DNA of 64,000 bases from Lacipirellula parvula (GCF_009177095.1 NZ_AP021861.1:2090501-2154500), one strand, 5' to 3'. Counted from the stretch's first letter, positions 24,330 through 31,979 are shown. Notes: a model not told the origin generated them from the letters alone. Numbers and translations are program-made.

Positions 24330-24374
24330 GTACGATATCGTACTAAGTATTAAACTGAGTTGGACTAAACTGAG
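24330..24374. promoter_or_regulatory. Palindrome and tandem repeat between divergent genes: probable operator
   Basis: GTACGATATCGTAC (24330-24343) is a perfect 14-bp palindrome. Directly after it, TAAACTGAG occurs twice (24351-24359 and 24366-24374), 15 bp apart. This lies between the Crp/Fnr gene (minus) and the gene at 24407 (plus), where a regulator controlling both would bind. Autoregulation by the Crp/Fnr protein is a guess; the palindrome does not match the classic Crp or Fnr half-site. Confidence 0.45.
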
Positions 24375-24406
24375 CAGTTAACTGATTGCTCGTAACACCG
24401 ACCTAA

Positions 24407-24748
24407 GTGATGTTGGAGAGGAGAATCGGACGCACTGGACTTAAGCCAATGAAGGCCGCCGACCCTGTCGATATCGTCGCTTCAAACGAGTCAGATGTCT
24501 CCGCTGAACAATCCGTCGCCTCGGATTCCCCGCCCGAACATTCCGCCGATGTTGGCGGGAGATTGATCGAGGCGCGCAGCGTAACCGAGGCGGCGGCGCT
24601 CAATATGGCTGGTGCAATTCTCGACGAAACCGAGCCAAAGACCCATAAAAGAGAGTTGATACAGTCACTGTCGGAATTGCTCGAAGCTTATGGACTTCTC
24701 AGAGCCGCTCGTACGTTACGAGAAAGATATATTAGAGAGACTGACTGA
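24407..24748 (+). CDS. Unknown small protein with a helical C-terminus
   Basis: The 113-residue protein has a low-complexity polar N-terminal half (ASNESDVSAEQSVASDSPPEH) and a helical C-terminal half (LIQSLSELLEAYGLLRAARTLRERYIR). That C-terminal segment is similar in spacing to the end of the protein at 32123-32467 (YLERLVRVLLGYGRVRAACLL), so the two may share a small helical module. No ribosome-binding site is obvious for the GTG at 24407; the ATG at 24449 is an alternative start. Function unknown. Confidence 0.45.
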   Translation: MMLERRIGRTGLKPMKAADPVDIVASNESDVSAEQSVASDSPPEHSADVGGRLIEARSVTEAAALNMAGAILDETEPKTHKRELIQSLSELLEAYGLLRAARTLRERYIRETD

Positions 24749-24989
24749 AACGGCCCGCCGAAATCGAACGCCACTGGCTCTCGTCTCACAAGAGGCGATG
24801 TTCAACCACGAGCGAATCAGACTTCAGCACTCTCCTGATTTGTTGACGGTCTCAGGTAGACGCTTTTCCACCTGGGAATTTGAAGGCATTGGTCGGACTA
24901 TGCCCAAGTTGTTCTCTCACTGTTATATACCTCCCATGTCTTCACTGGATCGAGAGTAGTAGGCAACTCACGGTGCGCCTTAGGCAGCT

Positions 24990-25250
24990 TCAGCGCGGCC
25001 CTGACGCATGAAGTCTCCTGATCACCTCGTTCAAAAGCCGTTGATGCCTTCCTAGCGAATACCGTTGGCACGCGTCCTTAATGAGGTGCAGCCGGCCGAT
25101 CGTCATCGTACTGGCATTTGATGGATCCACCTCTATCGACTGTGCATCAGTCAGCAGTGCGCGGTCTTCATCTGAAGCACAGGCGATCTTCCTATCGCCA
25201 ATGTGAATCTGGTGGAGATGGAAGTTGTTTGACATCAGTCTGTCCATCAT
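24990..25250 (-). CDS. Small conserved protein, paralogue of the one at 50579
   Basis: The 86-residue protein contains ALLTDAQSIEVDPSNAS, then TIGRLHLIKDACQRYSLGRHQRLLNEVI. The protein at 50579-50818 shares the core almost exactly: IGRLH, then IKDACQKYSLGKHQRLV, plus the preceding SVEINPAFAATL. They are paralogues of about 80 residues, located at the two ends of the stress region. The basic, helical C-terminus suggests nucleic-acid or partner binding. I do not recognise a named family. Confidence 0.6.
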   Translation of the reverse strand: MMDRLMSNNFHLHQIHIGDRKIACASDEDRALLTDAQSIEVDPSNASTMTIGRLHLIKDACQRYSLGRHQRLLNEVIRRLHASGPR

Positions 25251-25641
25251 AGATGCGGCTATGGGTGCGTAACCAATTGCCGTACTCCCTTTAACGGAGG
25301 GCCTGAAGCCGCGAGCGATAATCTAAAAAAGGAGGTAACAGTCGAAGGACAATTTCTTCCTTCCACGATGCAGCCGCTAGTTGTCGTACAATTGACGTTT
25401 GTCGTCGAGTCACCCAGGAACTCATGAGTTCCTTTTAGCAGAATTCGGGGCGCCATAGCGATGGGTTTGACCGTATCGAGAACGGACGAATGAAAGATGG
25501 GCGTCGCACAACTCAAGGTCATGCGACGCCCGAGCACCCCTTCGCCAGTAGCCGCGGGCCTCGGAAGCAGGCCCCGGCGGTTGCTCCTGCGATGAAGGGG
25601 TATGAGACTTATTATTCGGAAAGGCGGGGCGTTACACATCA
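25251..25641. other. Intergenic gap of about 390 bp
   Basis: A minus-strand frame crosses this gap but shows no family resemblance or ribosome-binding site, and I do not call it. No structural RNA or repeat family was recognised; a GC-rich patch with several GGCC steps lies at about 25540-25590. Confidence 0.3.
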
Positions 25642-26010
25642 TCAGGCGCCACTCTTGAGCCAACGCATCGCATTGTCGTACTCGGATTCCGAAAAGTGCT
25701 TGACTTCGGGATGCACGAGTTGGGCAATGAGCTTCGACATGCCGGTTAAGAATTCGCTATCGCTGACGAGAGCGAGCCTCCGGACCTTTTGATGATGGTC
25801 CTCAATAAAGCGGATGTGTGCGACAAATGAATCAAGGCTGGCCCAACCCGGAAAACTTTCCGCGTGGATCATCAGACCGGCTAGTGAGCCATGCATCGCG
25901 ATGTACGTTTCGACTTCGCGGGCGAGGATTGAAAAATCATTTAATTCGAGCGGGCCCGACGGAGTGAGAATTAAAATGCCCTCGGCTGTCATCAACTGAT
26001 GCTTGATCAT
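25642..26010 (-). CDS. SpoIIAA-like (STAS-fold) protein
   Basis: The start ATG at 26010, with AGGAA upstream, gives 122 residues. GILILTPSGPLELNDFSIL, EVETYIAMHGSLAGLMIHAESFPGWASLDSFVAHIRF and HQKVRRLALVSDSEFLTGM match the SpoIIAA-like family (formerly DUF3478), small STAS-fold proteins related to anti-sigma antagonists. These families act in lipid binding or in partner switching; the conserved FPGW motif is the family signature. It is 10 bp downstream of the ROK-kinase gene on the same strand, probably one operon. Its role in the stress island is inferred from context. Confidence 0.7.
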   Translation of the reverse strand: MIKHQLMTAEGILILTPSGPLELNDFSILAREVETYIAMHGSLAGLMIHAESFPGWASLDSFVAHIRFIEDHHQKVRRLALVSDSEFLTGMSKLIAQLVHPEVKHFSESEYDNAMRWLKSGA

Positions 26011-26020
26011 CGAAGCTTTC

Positions 26021-26662
26021 CTACCATAATCGAAAGCCGCCAATAAATGCGCCATTGCTGTCGCCAGCCCGGCAACCTGGTGGAAGCTTTTTTAGCTTAT
26101 GGACGTTGCCGCCTCCGAGCACCACGTCATCTGGTTCAAGTGCGTCGACGAGCCGAGGTACTATGTCCCGTACATAATGTTGCCAATTCTCATCTCCTAG
26201 ACGTTCGTATCCGCGGATGCCTAAGTAGTCTTCGTACGTTGTTGATTCATACGGAAGGCGGCCTAGCTCCATTGGTTCAACGATGCCGTTCACGATCATG
26301 GCGGAGCCGAGGCCTGTTCCTAATCCCAGGAAGAGCATCTTGCCGCCCTGGTAATCGCCGATCGCTTGCATGGCCGCGTCATTAATCACTTTGACAGGAC
26401 GCTGGAATGCGGCTTGAAAGTCGAAGCCGACCCACCCTTCGCCGAGATTATGCGGCTCTGAAACAGGCTTTCCTTGGCTTATGACACCGGGGTAGCCGAT
26501 TGATACTGCCTCGTACTTCCAACCCTCGGCTGCTTGCAATACGCCAGCGACCATTTGATTAGCGGTCATTAAGGGGCCAGAGGCAAACGATCGCGGCGCC
26601 TGCTCTCCCGTGGCAAGTATCTTCACCTGATTTCCGCCTATATCGACGACCAGAATTTTCAT
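26021..26662 (-). CDS. ROK-family sugar kinase, polyphosphate-glucokinase-like
   Basis: The 213-residue protein begins MKILVVDIGGNQVKI, the ATP/phosphate-binding loop of the ROK/ASKHA fold, with FLGLGTGLGSAMIVNG (about residues 110-125) as the second phosphate loop and VVLGGGNVHKLKKLP (about 180-195) near the end. The length and the absence of the ROK zinc site (no CxCGxxGC) fit the short polyphosphate/ATP glucokinase branch, which phosphorylates glucose using polyphosphate. Polyphosphate-driven glucose phosphorylation would spare ATP under energy stress. Sugar preference is not proven by sequence. Confidence 0.65.
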   Translation of the reverse strand: MKILVVDIGGNQVKILATGEQAPRSFASGPLMTANQMVAGVLQAAEGWKYEAVSIGYPGVISQGKPVSEPHNLGEGWVGFDFQAAFQRPVKVINDAAMQAIGDYQGGKMLFLGLGTGLGSAMIVNGIVEPMELGRLPYESTTYEDYLGIRGYERLGDENWQHYVRDIVPRLVDALEPDDVVLGGGNVHKLKKLPPGCRAGDSNGAFIGGFRLW

Positions 26663-26716
26663 GATCCGACACTCGACTCTCCATCGGTTATCTGGGGAAA
26701 AGCTGAGTAGCTTGCC

Positions 26717-27067
26717 TTAGGCGAGGTCGTCCCCCGTCGCATTGTCAATATAATGTTGCGAAGCGGGCGATTTGGCGCAATCCGCCGGACGGTCCCCGCT
26801 CAATCCATCGCAACTCACTACTTTCACGCGATTATCGATTCGCTGAATGTCGTGAAGACTGCCGATCAACTGCTGCAGCAGCTGCTTGAGGTAGTAGGTC
26901 GGCACGACGCCTTCGATGACGAGGAGATCGTCTGCGTGACTGAACGTGAACCCATCGACTCGACCCGCAAAGTGAACCGAGTTGGACAAAAGGTTCCGCA
27001 CCTCATCTTCCACATGATGCGAACTGTGTTCCGATAATTGCGATTGGGCGATTGCTTTTGTATCCAT
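26717..27067 (-). CDS. Single BON-domain protein
   Basis: The 116-residue protein contains one BON domain (EDEVRNLLSNSVHFAGRVDGFTFSHADDLLVIEGVVPTYYLKQLLQQLI, then RIDNRVKVV), an alpha-beta module of about 60 residues that binds phospholipid or other envelope components. It has no signal peptide, so its cellular site is unclear. The last 25 residues are polar. It is transcribed toward the ROK gene after a 55-bp gap. BON proteins accumulate in osmotic and envelope stress. Confidence 0.7.
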   Translation of the reverse strand: MDTKAIAQSQLSEHSSHHVEDEVRNLLSNSVHFAGRVDGFTFSHADDLLVIEGVVPTYYLKQLLQQLIGSLHDIQRIDNRVKVVSCDGLSGDRPADCAKSPASQHYIDNATGDDLA

Positions 27068-27154
27068 CGAGCTTCCTATATTCGAGTGCCCTGACAGACT
27101 GCAAATAAACGACTCCGGCCGCAGGCTAGACCTTTGCGGCCGGAGGAGCAGCGT

Positions 27155-27874
27155 CTAAGACTTGGCGACTTTTGCCGCTTTGACCATCTGTTCTCCCAGA
27201 TCGTGAATCGCTTTCTCGATCTGCTGCAGGTCCTTACCCAGATTGTCATGCTGAACGGTAGCCGATTCGGAAGTTAATTTGCCGTGCCTGTAGGTTCTCG
27301 TGATGACTTCCTGAACATCGGGACCAAACTCAACGTGCGCCGAGTTCGCGGCATGCTGAAGATAGGCTGCCGCCAACTCCAGATCGTGCCCTGCGTCCGC
27401 ATCATTGTTCTTTCCTTGCGCGTCCTTAGCGCGACTGTAGTGCCAACCGGCGAGTGCCTGAGCCGCCTTTCCAAGTTCTCCGTCGAGTTTCTCCGCCGCC
27501 ACGATATCCCCGGATCGGATGTCCTTCGCCAACGTCGATAGCTCACTGGCAACGCTGGTCAACTTTTCCTTATCAGCGGGGGAGGCAGTGCTTTCGGCTA
27601 ATTTCAACCAACTGGTCGCTTTGTCGATTTCGTTTGCCGCCGCGGATTCCTCATTACGACGATAGTGAGATCGCGCCATATCGAGGGAGCGAAGCGGCTC
27701 AAAGCGCAAAGGGCGCCAAACTTCCTCTTCAACAATGATCCATCCCGGCGAGGCTGGCGGCTTTTCGCCTTTCGTCGCAGTCGCTGCCGGAGCCTTGGGC
27801 GCCTCGGCCGCCGAGCATAGGGTGCTGCTCGCGATAAGGGTGAATACCGTCAACGTCAACTTTGTCGAGTTCAT
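27155..27874 (-). CDS. YfdX-family periplasmic stress protein
   Basis: Starting at the ATG at 27874 (CAGGAG upstream), the 239-residue protein has a signal peptide (LTLTVFTLIASSTLCSAAEA) and a mature domain rich in helices. EEEVWRPLRFEPLRSLDMARSHYRR and ASEL then LAAAYLQHAANSAHVEFGPDV match the YfdX family, whose E. coli member is acid-stress induced by EvgA and resides in the periplasm. The family is thought to act as a small chaperone or pH-dependent oligomer; function is not fully established. It lies between BON and YflT-like genes and is in line with an envelope-stress role. Confidence 0.75.
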   Translation of the reverse strand: MNSTKLTLTVFTLIASSTLCSAAEAPKAPAATATKGEKPPASPGWIIVEEEVWRPLRFEPLRSLDMARSHYRRNEESAAANEIDKATSWLKLAESTASPADKEKLTSVASELSTLAKDIRSGDIVAAEKLDGELGKAAQALAGWHYSRAKDAQGKNNDADAGHDLELAAAYLQHAANSAHVEFGPDVQEVITRTYRHGKLTSESATVQHDNLGKDLQQIEKAIHDLGEQMVKAAKVAKS

Positions 27875-27932
27875 CACGTTCTCCTGATAGATGTGGAGGA
27901 AACGACCGCGATTGGCCACTCAAAAGGTTCGA

Positions 27933-28496
27933 CTAGCCCATAACAGCGATGGGTTCAGCATGGACTTTGAGTTCCGATTTCCTGAGGCGACTCCTGGCTG
28001 ACGCCACCTCGTTCGGAGTGCCGTGGACGATCAAGAGGTACCTGCCGGCCTTGAGGTCCAACTCGTATTGCAGGACGCTATCCTTCGGAATCCCTATGCT
28101 GACGAGCGCAGCTCCTAGAGCGCTCAAGCCCCCGACGACCACGGCGCCCTCCAAACCGGCAACGATCCAACCGACTAACGGTCCTGCGATCAGCACCGGC
28201 CCTAGGCCGGGAATGATCAAAAAGGCCCAACCGAGAAGCATTCCCCAGATCCCTCCCCAGAATGCGCCCATCGCCCCCCAGGCTTTCATGCGATTGCCTA
28301 CGTTGTAGTAGCCGACGACATGCTCATCCGTGGCATAATCTTTGCCGATGATCGAGAGCTTCTTCATGTCGAAGCCGCTTCTCTGAAGTTCGCGAACCGC
28401 TTCTTCCGCTCTTTCGTGCGAGCGGAACACGGCTACGGCCGTTTCCGCATCAGAAGCTGCGATCTGTTCTGGCTGTTCTGGATTTCGAAGGACCAT
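27933..28496 (-). CDS. YflT-like general stress protein (GSP17M domain) with membrane helix
   Basis: The 187-residue protein has an N-terminal domain VAVFRSHERAEEAVRELQRSGFDMKKLSIIGKDYA that matches the general-stress-protein-17M/YflT family, then a glycine-rich hydrophobic middle (GGIWGMLLGWAFLIIPGLGPVLIAGPLVGWIVAGLEGAVVVG in outline, residues 78-130) forming two membrane segments. The C-terminal RYLLIVHGTPNEVASARS half resembles a second copy of the ferredoxin-like domain. In Bacillus this family is under sigma-B stress control. It sits next to the YfdX gene on the same strand. Confidence 0.7.
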   Translation of the reverse strand: MVLRNPEQPEQIAASDAETAVAVFRSHERAEEAVRELQRSGFDMKKLSIIGKDYATDEHVVGYYNVGNRMKAWGAMGAFWGGIWGMLLGWAFLIIPGLGPVLIAGPLVGWIVAGLEGAVVVGGLSALGAALVSIGIPKDSVLQYELDLKAGRYLLIVHGTPNEVASARSRLRKSELKVHAEPIAVMG

Positions 28497-28520
28497 CTGA
28501 TCGTCTCCTTATTTCCATGA

Positions 28521-28937
28521 TTATTGTGCGCACTCTACCTTCGCCGAATATGGCGAATCGAAAGGCAGATACTCGTCAACGCCTCGCTCACATGCGTGGG
28601 TGATCATCCCTTCTAACAGGGCCAGTACGCATGGCTTCGTGATAACTCCGAACGCCCCTTCTTCTCTGGCTCTCCACAAGGGATAGTCATAGCCTGAGAG
28701 AATAATGACCTGGAGGTCAGGCTGCATTCGTTTCATCCGCCGCATCAATTCGATGCCATCCATTCCCGTGAGACTCAGATCGAGCAAGGCGATTTGAATC
28801 TCGCGCCGACTGATGACGGCTAGAGCTTGTTGCGGAGTAGACGCCCCCGCGACTCGGTAGCCTCGTCGATGAAGAAGTTGCGTCATCGCGAATAGCAGAT
28901 CAGGTTCGTCATCCACAACTAACAATGAACAGGTCAT
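28521..28937 (-). CDS. Receiver-domain-only response regulator
   Basis: The 138-residue protein is a single receiver domain: acidic pocket DDE at residues 9-11, phospho-acceptor D53 in LLDLSLTGMDGIE, conserved S/T at ILSGYD and lysine at about 102 in VITKPCVL. There is no output domain, so it works by contacting partners in phosphorelays or as a phosphate sink. Its ATG overlaps the stop of a pseudogene upstream by 4 bp (28934-28937), so it once was translationally coupled to that gene. No histidine kinase is in the window. Confidence 0.8.
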   Translation of the reverse strand: MTCSLLVVDDEPDLLFAMTQLLHRRGYRVAGASTPQQALAVISRREIQIALLDLSLTGMDGIELMRRMKRMQPDLQVIILSGYDYPLWRAREEGAFGVITKPCVLALLEGMITHACERGVDEYLPFDSPYSAKVECAQ

Positions 28938-29200
28938 TCGATTTTCCCTTCGATGATTTTTCCGTTAATCCAGAAACAGGCGTTGCGCACCTCTACCGCG
29001 ACCAACTCCCTCAGTCGCTTGACGTTCTCCTGCTCTTGCAACTTCATGTCGCTCCACAACTTCTTCAATCCCTCTCGCTATTCGGCGTTGGCAAGATACT
29101 GGTCATAGCGACTCATCGAATTGCGGCGACGGCTCAGCTCGTGGATCAGGTCATGATCGTGATCGCTGCAGCCAAATGATTCGCCCAAGTGAAAATGGGC
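28934..29200 (-). pseudogene. Amber-interrupted small conserved gene
   Basis: On the minus strand one frame reads LGESFGCSDHDHDLIHELSRR, then SMSRYDQYLANAE, then TAG, then REGLKKLWSDMKLQEQENVKR and LRELVAVEV. It ends at the TGA that overlaps the response-regulator ATG. The HELSRR...YDQYLANAE...LKKLWSDMKLQEQENVKRLREL pattern is that of a short helical protein often met in this kind of stress island. The interior TAG comes after the YDQYLANAE helix, and no ATG, GTG or TTG start is visible upstream in the frame. Hence it appears inactive, or the TAG is misread or suppressed. Confidence 0.6.
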
Positions 29201-29233
29201 CTGGCTTCCCTGCCGACGCGGCGAGAGAAGCGA

Positions 29234-29800
29234 CTATTTCTTGACGACGATGGAGTTCTCAGCCGCTGCTTTGGGCGGCGTCACGCCTTGCGACTTCATA
29301 ATTGAATCGTGAGCTTCGCCGGCCGTTGCGGCGGCCTTCTGCACCGCCTCGGCCTGCTCGGCAACTTTGGCGGGTGCTGGTTTCGGCTTGGCAATCTCCG
29401 ACTTCAATTCAGCGACGTGCTTGGCGGCTAGCGCATGCTGCTGATGAATGGCCGCCAGATGATCCTTCGCTGCTGCTTTCTCGGCGGCGGTAAGGGAGGC
29501 CTCAAGCTCGGTGAGCTGCTTTTCCGCTGCCTGGAGTTGGTGTTCAATCTCGTTCACTTGATCGATCGCGACCGGCTGGGAGATCTCGGTGTTGCTCGCC
29601 GCATGATACATGGCATGCTCATGAAGAGTTCCGGCGTACTCTCCAGTGTGGCGATGCCGCAAGTACATCGCGTGGTGACGATACTCTTGCGAGGTACCCT
29701 TAATGGCTTGACCAGGCTTGCTCAGAGGGTCCACGGCGTTCGCACTGGCGCATGCAGTAACGCAGAACGCGGCCGCGAGTAGGTACGAAAGGTGTCGCAT
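29234..29800 (-). CDS. Secreted, alanine/glutamate-rich helical protein
   Basis: Starting at the ATG at 29800 (AGGAG 9 bp upstream), the 188-residue protein has a signal peptide (LSYLLAAAFCVTACASANAVDP). The mature part is helical and coiled-coil-like: EYRHHAMYLRHRHTGEYAG, then VNEIEHQLQAAEKQLTELEA and LTAAEKAAAKDHLAAIHQQHA, KPKPAPAK linker, and EQAEAVQKAAATAGEAHDS. Histidine-rich start (HHAMYLRHRHTG) could bind metal. Family not recognised; it would lie in the periplasm as an extended protein. It is transcribed in the direction of the pseudogene and response regulator. Confidence 0.55.
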   Translation of the reverse strand: MRHLSYLLAAAFCVTACASANAVDPLSKPGQAIKGTSQEYRHHAMYLRHRHTGEYAGTLHEHAMYHAASNTEISQPVAIDQVNEIEHQLQAAEKQLTELEASLTAAEKAAAKDHLAAIHQQHALAAKHVAELKSEIAKPKPAPAKVAEQAEAVQKAAATAGEAHDSIMKSQGVTPPKAAAENSIVVKK

Positions 29801-29953
29801 GTTAGTTTCTCCTAAAGAACTATGGTTCTGGAACACATCGATTGAAGGGTATGACACGGCTGCAACGCTTAGCGTGCGATGGTCGTCTGTGTCGAATTCC
29901 GTCGTGAGACGCTTGGGCAGCACCTGAGCGGCGGCATCTAGGGCCTCACTACA

Positions 29954-30037
29954 CTAATGACTTGAGTCGCCAATGCTGACCAACGCGGCGACAAAAATCC
30001 CAACCAGCAAGATCAAGACTAATGGCAGAATGCTCAT
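29954..30037 (-). CDS. 27-residue single-helix membrane microprotein
   Basis: Too short for routine gene calling. The frame encodes 27 residues, almost all hydrophobic (ILPLVLILLVGIFVAALVS) with a polar SIGDSSH tail, so one transmembrane helix. A second 27-residue protein of the same design (FVATLVAI core) is encoded at 34380-34463. Both follow directly after a three-BON-domain gene, on the same strand and with a gap of 26 bp each. Exact length match, shared FVA-LV-I core and conserved position support a real pair. A weak purine stretch is the only ribosome-binding site. A membrane partner for the BON protein is an inference. Confidence 0.6.
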   Translation of the reverse strand: MSILPLVLILLVGIFVAALVSIGDSSH

Positions 30038-30063
30038 AATGTGTTCGAGGTTCTTAAGGTGCA

Positions 30064-30729
30064 TCATCCGTAGCTCGCAGCGCCGATGTTCAACTCATTG
30101 TCGACCCAAGTTACTCCCGCCGCTCCCCAGGCGATTCGCTCCGCCTCGCTAGACTCCGACCAAGAATCAACATCGCCTTGAAGTGTGATTGCGCCGCTTT
30201 CAGCGCCCACGCGCACATGATCGTCCGCTAACCATGCCCTTCTCCGGAAGGCGGCTTCAATCTTCTCTTTGATATCCGTCGAATGAGGAAGAAGGTGAAG
30301 CTCGATGCGATTGATAATTCCTTGCACGCCGATTAGGTTGCACACCGCTTGATGAGCTTCCCGCCGCTGGAACTGCCAATCAACGCATCCTTTCAAGGTG
30401 ATCCAGCCGCTGCGAACTGCCGCTTGAACGTTGCCGACAAGTAGCGAAGCTCGCCATCTAATCGCATCTGCCGCGGCGCCAGAGATTTCTCGGTCGCTTC
30501 GCCAATCTACCTGCGACAGTCGCACCTCAAGGTCATTAATGACTCCCATGACTCCAGCTATCGATTTTGCAAGACGCTCGGCCGCCATATTCTCTGCGTA
30601 CGTTGGCGAATCTCCCGTCAGCTTTACCACGCCGCCGATAGACGCGACGCCAATGCGATCAGCGCGTACGCTCGGGTCCCAATCCAATTCGTCCCTCACA
30701 TCCTGGCGCAGCTGTGAATCGCAACGCAT
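30064..30729 (-). CDS. Three-BON-domain protein (first copy)
   Basis: Start chosen at the ATG at 30729 because it aligns with the paralogue at 33685 (MRCDSQLRQDVRDELDWDPSV against MKTDSQLKRDVIDELEWEPSI); an upstream ATG at 30762 is possible. The 221-residue protein has three consecutive BON domains (residues about 5-70, 80-150, 155-218), each with the pattern IGVASIGGVVKLTGDSPTYAENMAAERLAKSIAGV or its variant. No signal peptide. BON modules bind membrane lipid or carbohydrate in osmotic and envelope stress proteins (OsmY). It precedes the 27-residue microprotein by 26 bp. Confidence 0.75.
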   Translation of the reverse strand: MRCDSQLRQDVRDELDWDPSVRADRIGVASIGGVVKLTGDSPTYAENMAAERLAKSIAGVMGVINDLEVRLSQVDWRSDREISGAAADAIRWRASLLVGNVQAAVRSGWITLKGCVDWQFQRREAHQAVCNLIGVQGIINRIELHLLPHSTDIKEKIEAAFRRRAWLADDHVRVGAESGAITLQGDVDSWSESSEAERIAWGAAGVTWVDNELNIGAASYG

Positions 30730-30794
30730 CGAGTGATTCCATTCACAATTGATATAACGCATCTTTCACCATGCCGAATTCGGATCGCTCAGCA

Positions 30795-31235
30795 TCAATT
30801 CGCAGGAGTTTGTACTTCGTTGCCAGCGACCGGCGGAGCAAGCAAGTAGACTTGCACCATCGCACCCGACGTAAATGCATGAATCACGGTTCCCGTTGAC
30901 GTATCGACCTCGGCGGCTGCCTCGCGCACTTCTCGCCCCGTGATACGGGCAATTTCGCGTCGCATTTCGTCGTCACTGCTCGCGAATAGCCTGCGGTGAT
31001 ACTCCTGCACCTGCGCCATTCCCTCTGGAGTTTGCGCCAATGTCTTCTCCGCCGGCGACAGCGCGTCGAGTAGCGTCACCACGAGCGTGTCCTCTCCCAT
31101 CACGACGGTAACAGCCTTGGGAGCGTAGCCGGTACGCTGCTGTTGCATGGCCTTGGCTAGTTGCGCGATCTGTTCTGCAGCTGATAATTCGGACGGGGGC
31201 ACGGTGGAGCATCCCTTGGTTATTGGCCGCGTCAT
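30795..31235 (-). CDS. MpsC/DUF2294-like protein, preceded by a leader hairpin
   Basis: The frame is open to 31292, but the hairpin at 31254-31300 would then lie inside the coding sequence, so I take the ATG at 31235 (146 residues). SELSAAEQIAQLAKAMQQQRTGYAPKAVTVVMGEDTLVVTLLDALSPAEKTLA and VQEYHRRLF match the DUF2294 family, called MpsC for Na+-translocating, membrane-potential-generating systems. The N-terminal segment is polar, with no signal peptide. It is divergent from another MpsC-like gene at 31599 across about 360 bp. Function in bacteria outside Staphylococcus is not established. Confidence 0.65.
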   Translation of the reverse strand: MTRPITKGCSTVPPSELSAAEQIAQLAKAMQQQRTGYAPKAVTVVMGEDTLVVTLLDALSPAEKTLAQTPEGMAQVQEYHRRLFASSDDEMRREIARITGREVREAAAEVDTSTGTVIHAFTSGAMVQVYLLAPPVAGNEVQTPAN

Positions 31236-31253
31236 TGCGGTTAATAACGAAAA

Positions 31254-31300
31254 AAGCCGACGTGCCCGAATGCCACGAAGGCATTCCAACACGTCGGCTT
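31254..31300 (-). terminator. Nested hairpin with T-run in the leader of the MpsC-like gene (attenuator or small RNA end)
   Basis: On the minus strand the outer stem GCCGACGTG (complement at 31290-31298) and CACGTCGGC (complement at 31256-31264) closes an inner stem GAATGCC/GGCATTC with a TTCGT loop, and is followed by TTTTTT. There is no gene upstream on the minus strand that needs terminating (the next is plus). Hence this is either a transcription attenuator in the 5' leader of the MpsC-like gene or the terminator of a small RNA started near 31480. Confidence 0.65.
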
Positions 31301-31598
31301 ACTGGTTAACGAGCCTTTCGGGCCTACCCGAACTGCTCTTTATCTAGTCTTCCGATGACTGAGTTCATTCACTTGGCAGGCGAAACGCTGTGCGCGAGAT
31401 CGGTGCTTGTGCGATTGACTCAACGAACGAACTGTAGACCAGGTGACACATAATAGATACCCCCCAACTAGTTATACTTTCTTGTAACCTGGCGCTTTGA
31501 TTCCCTTAGTCCGGCGTGTAGTCTGCATTATTCGATTGTCCGACCGCCGACGAGAGCGATGAAACGACGCAGAACGGCAGTCATCTGTGAGTGTTATC
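31301..31598. promoter_or_regulatory. Divergent leader region between two MpsC-like genes
   Basis: About 300 bp hold promoters for both divergent genes. On the minus strand, TTCGGGTAGGCCCGAA (31316-31331) forms a 6-bp stem with a TAGG loop just upstream of the attenuator-type hairpin, so the leader RNA has at least two adjacent stems. This is the arrangement of a ligand-responsive leader, but I do not recognise a known riboswitch class. No sigma-factor box stands out by eye. Confidence 0.4.
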
Positions 31599-31979
31599 AT
31601 GAAATCGATCGGAGAAATCGAAGCAGGGATTTGCGAAGGAATCTCGCGTTTTGAACTGGAATACATGGGGCGTGGCCCGAAGGACATTCGCGCACATCTA
31701 TTGGGAGATGTCGTTATCGTTCGACTTCAAGGCGTACTAACCGCTGCGGAGCAGCATCTGGTGGCATCGCTTCCTGCTGAGAAAGGACGGGACCTGCTGA
31801 AGCAGGTCCGCACACACTTAATCGAGACTGCGCGACCAGTGATGGAGGCGATGATTGAGACAGTGACTGAAGTGAAAGTGGTGTCTTTGCACCACGATAT
31901 CAGCACAAAGACGGCTGAGGAGATTCTCGTTTTCACCCTCGTCACTGCTCCTGAATGCCGCGAATCGAAGAAGCGATAG
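31599..31979 (+). CDS. MpsC/DUF2294-domain protein
   Basis: The ATG at 31599 gives 126 residues. SIGEIEAGICEGISRFELEYMGRGPKDIRAHLLGDVVIVRLQGVLTAAEQHLVASL covers the N-terminal two thirds; then VRTHLIETARPVMEAMIETVTEVKVVSLHHDISTKTAEEILVFTL. This is a clear match to the DUF2294/MpsC pattern (GRGP, then D-x-R-x-x-L...VVxLHxDIS). It differs from the neighbour at 30795, which has a longer polar N-terminus. In Staphylococcus, MpsC is linked to Na+ export and membrane potential; here the role is unknown. It lies opposite the other MpsC-like gene. Confidence 0.75.
   Translation: MKSIGEIEAGICEGISRFELEYMGRGPKDIRAHLLGDVVIVRLQGVLTAAEQHLVASLPAEKGRDLLKQVRTHLIETARPVMEAMIETVTEVKVVSLHHDISTKTAEEILVFTLVTAPECRESKKR

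Noticed and set aside
24690-24959. Plus-strand 89-codon frame overlapping the end of 24407-24748
   Set aside because: Residues are partly protein-like (YEKDILERLTETARR), but it lies out of frame within the end of the called gene and has no start signal; kept as an alternative only.
25259-25663. Minus-strand 134-codon frame in the gap after the small paralogue
   Set aside because: No ribosome-binding site, no family pattern, and it overlaps the end of the SpoIIAA-like gene; more likely non-coding.
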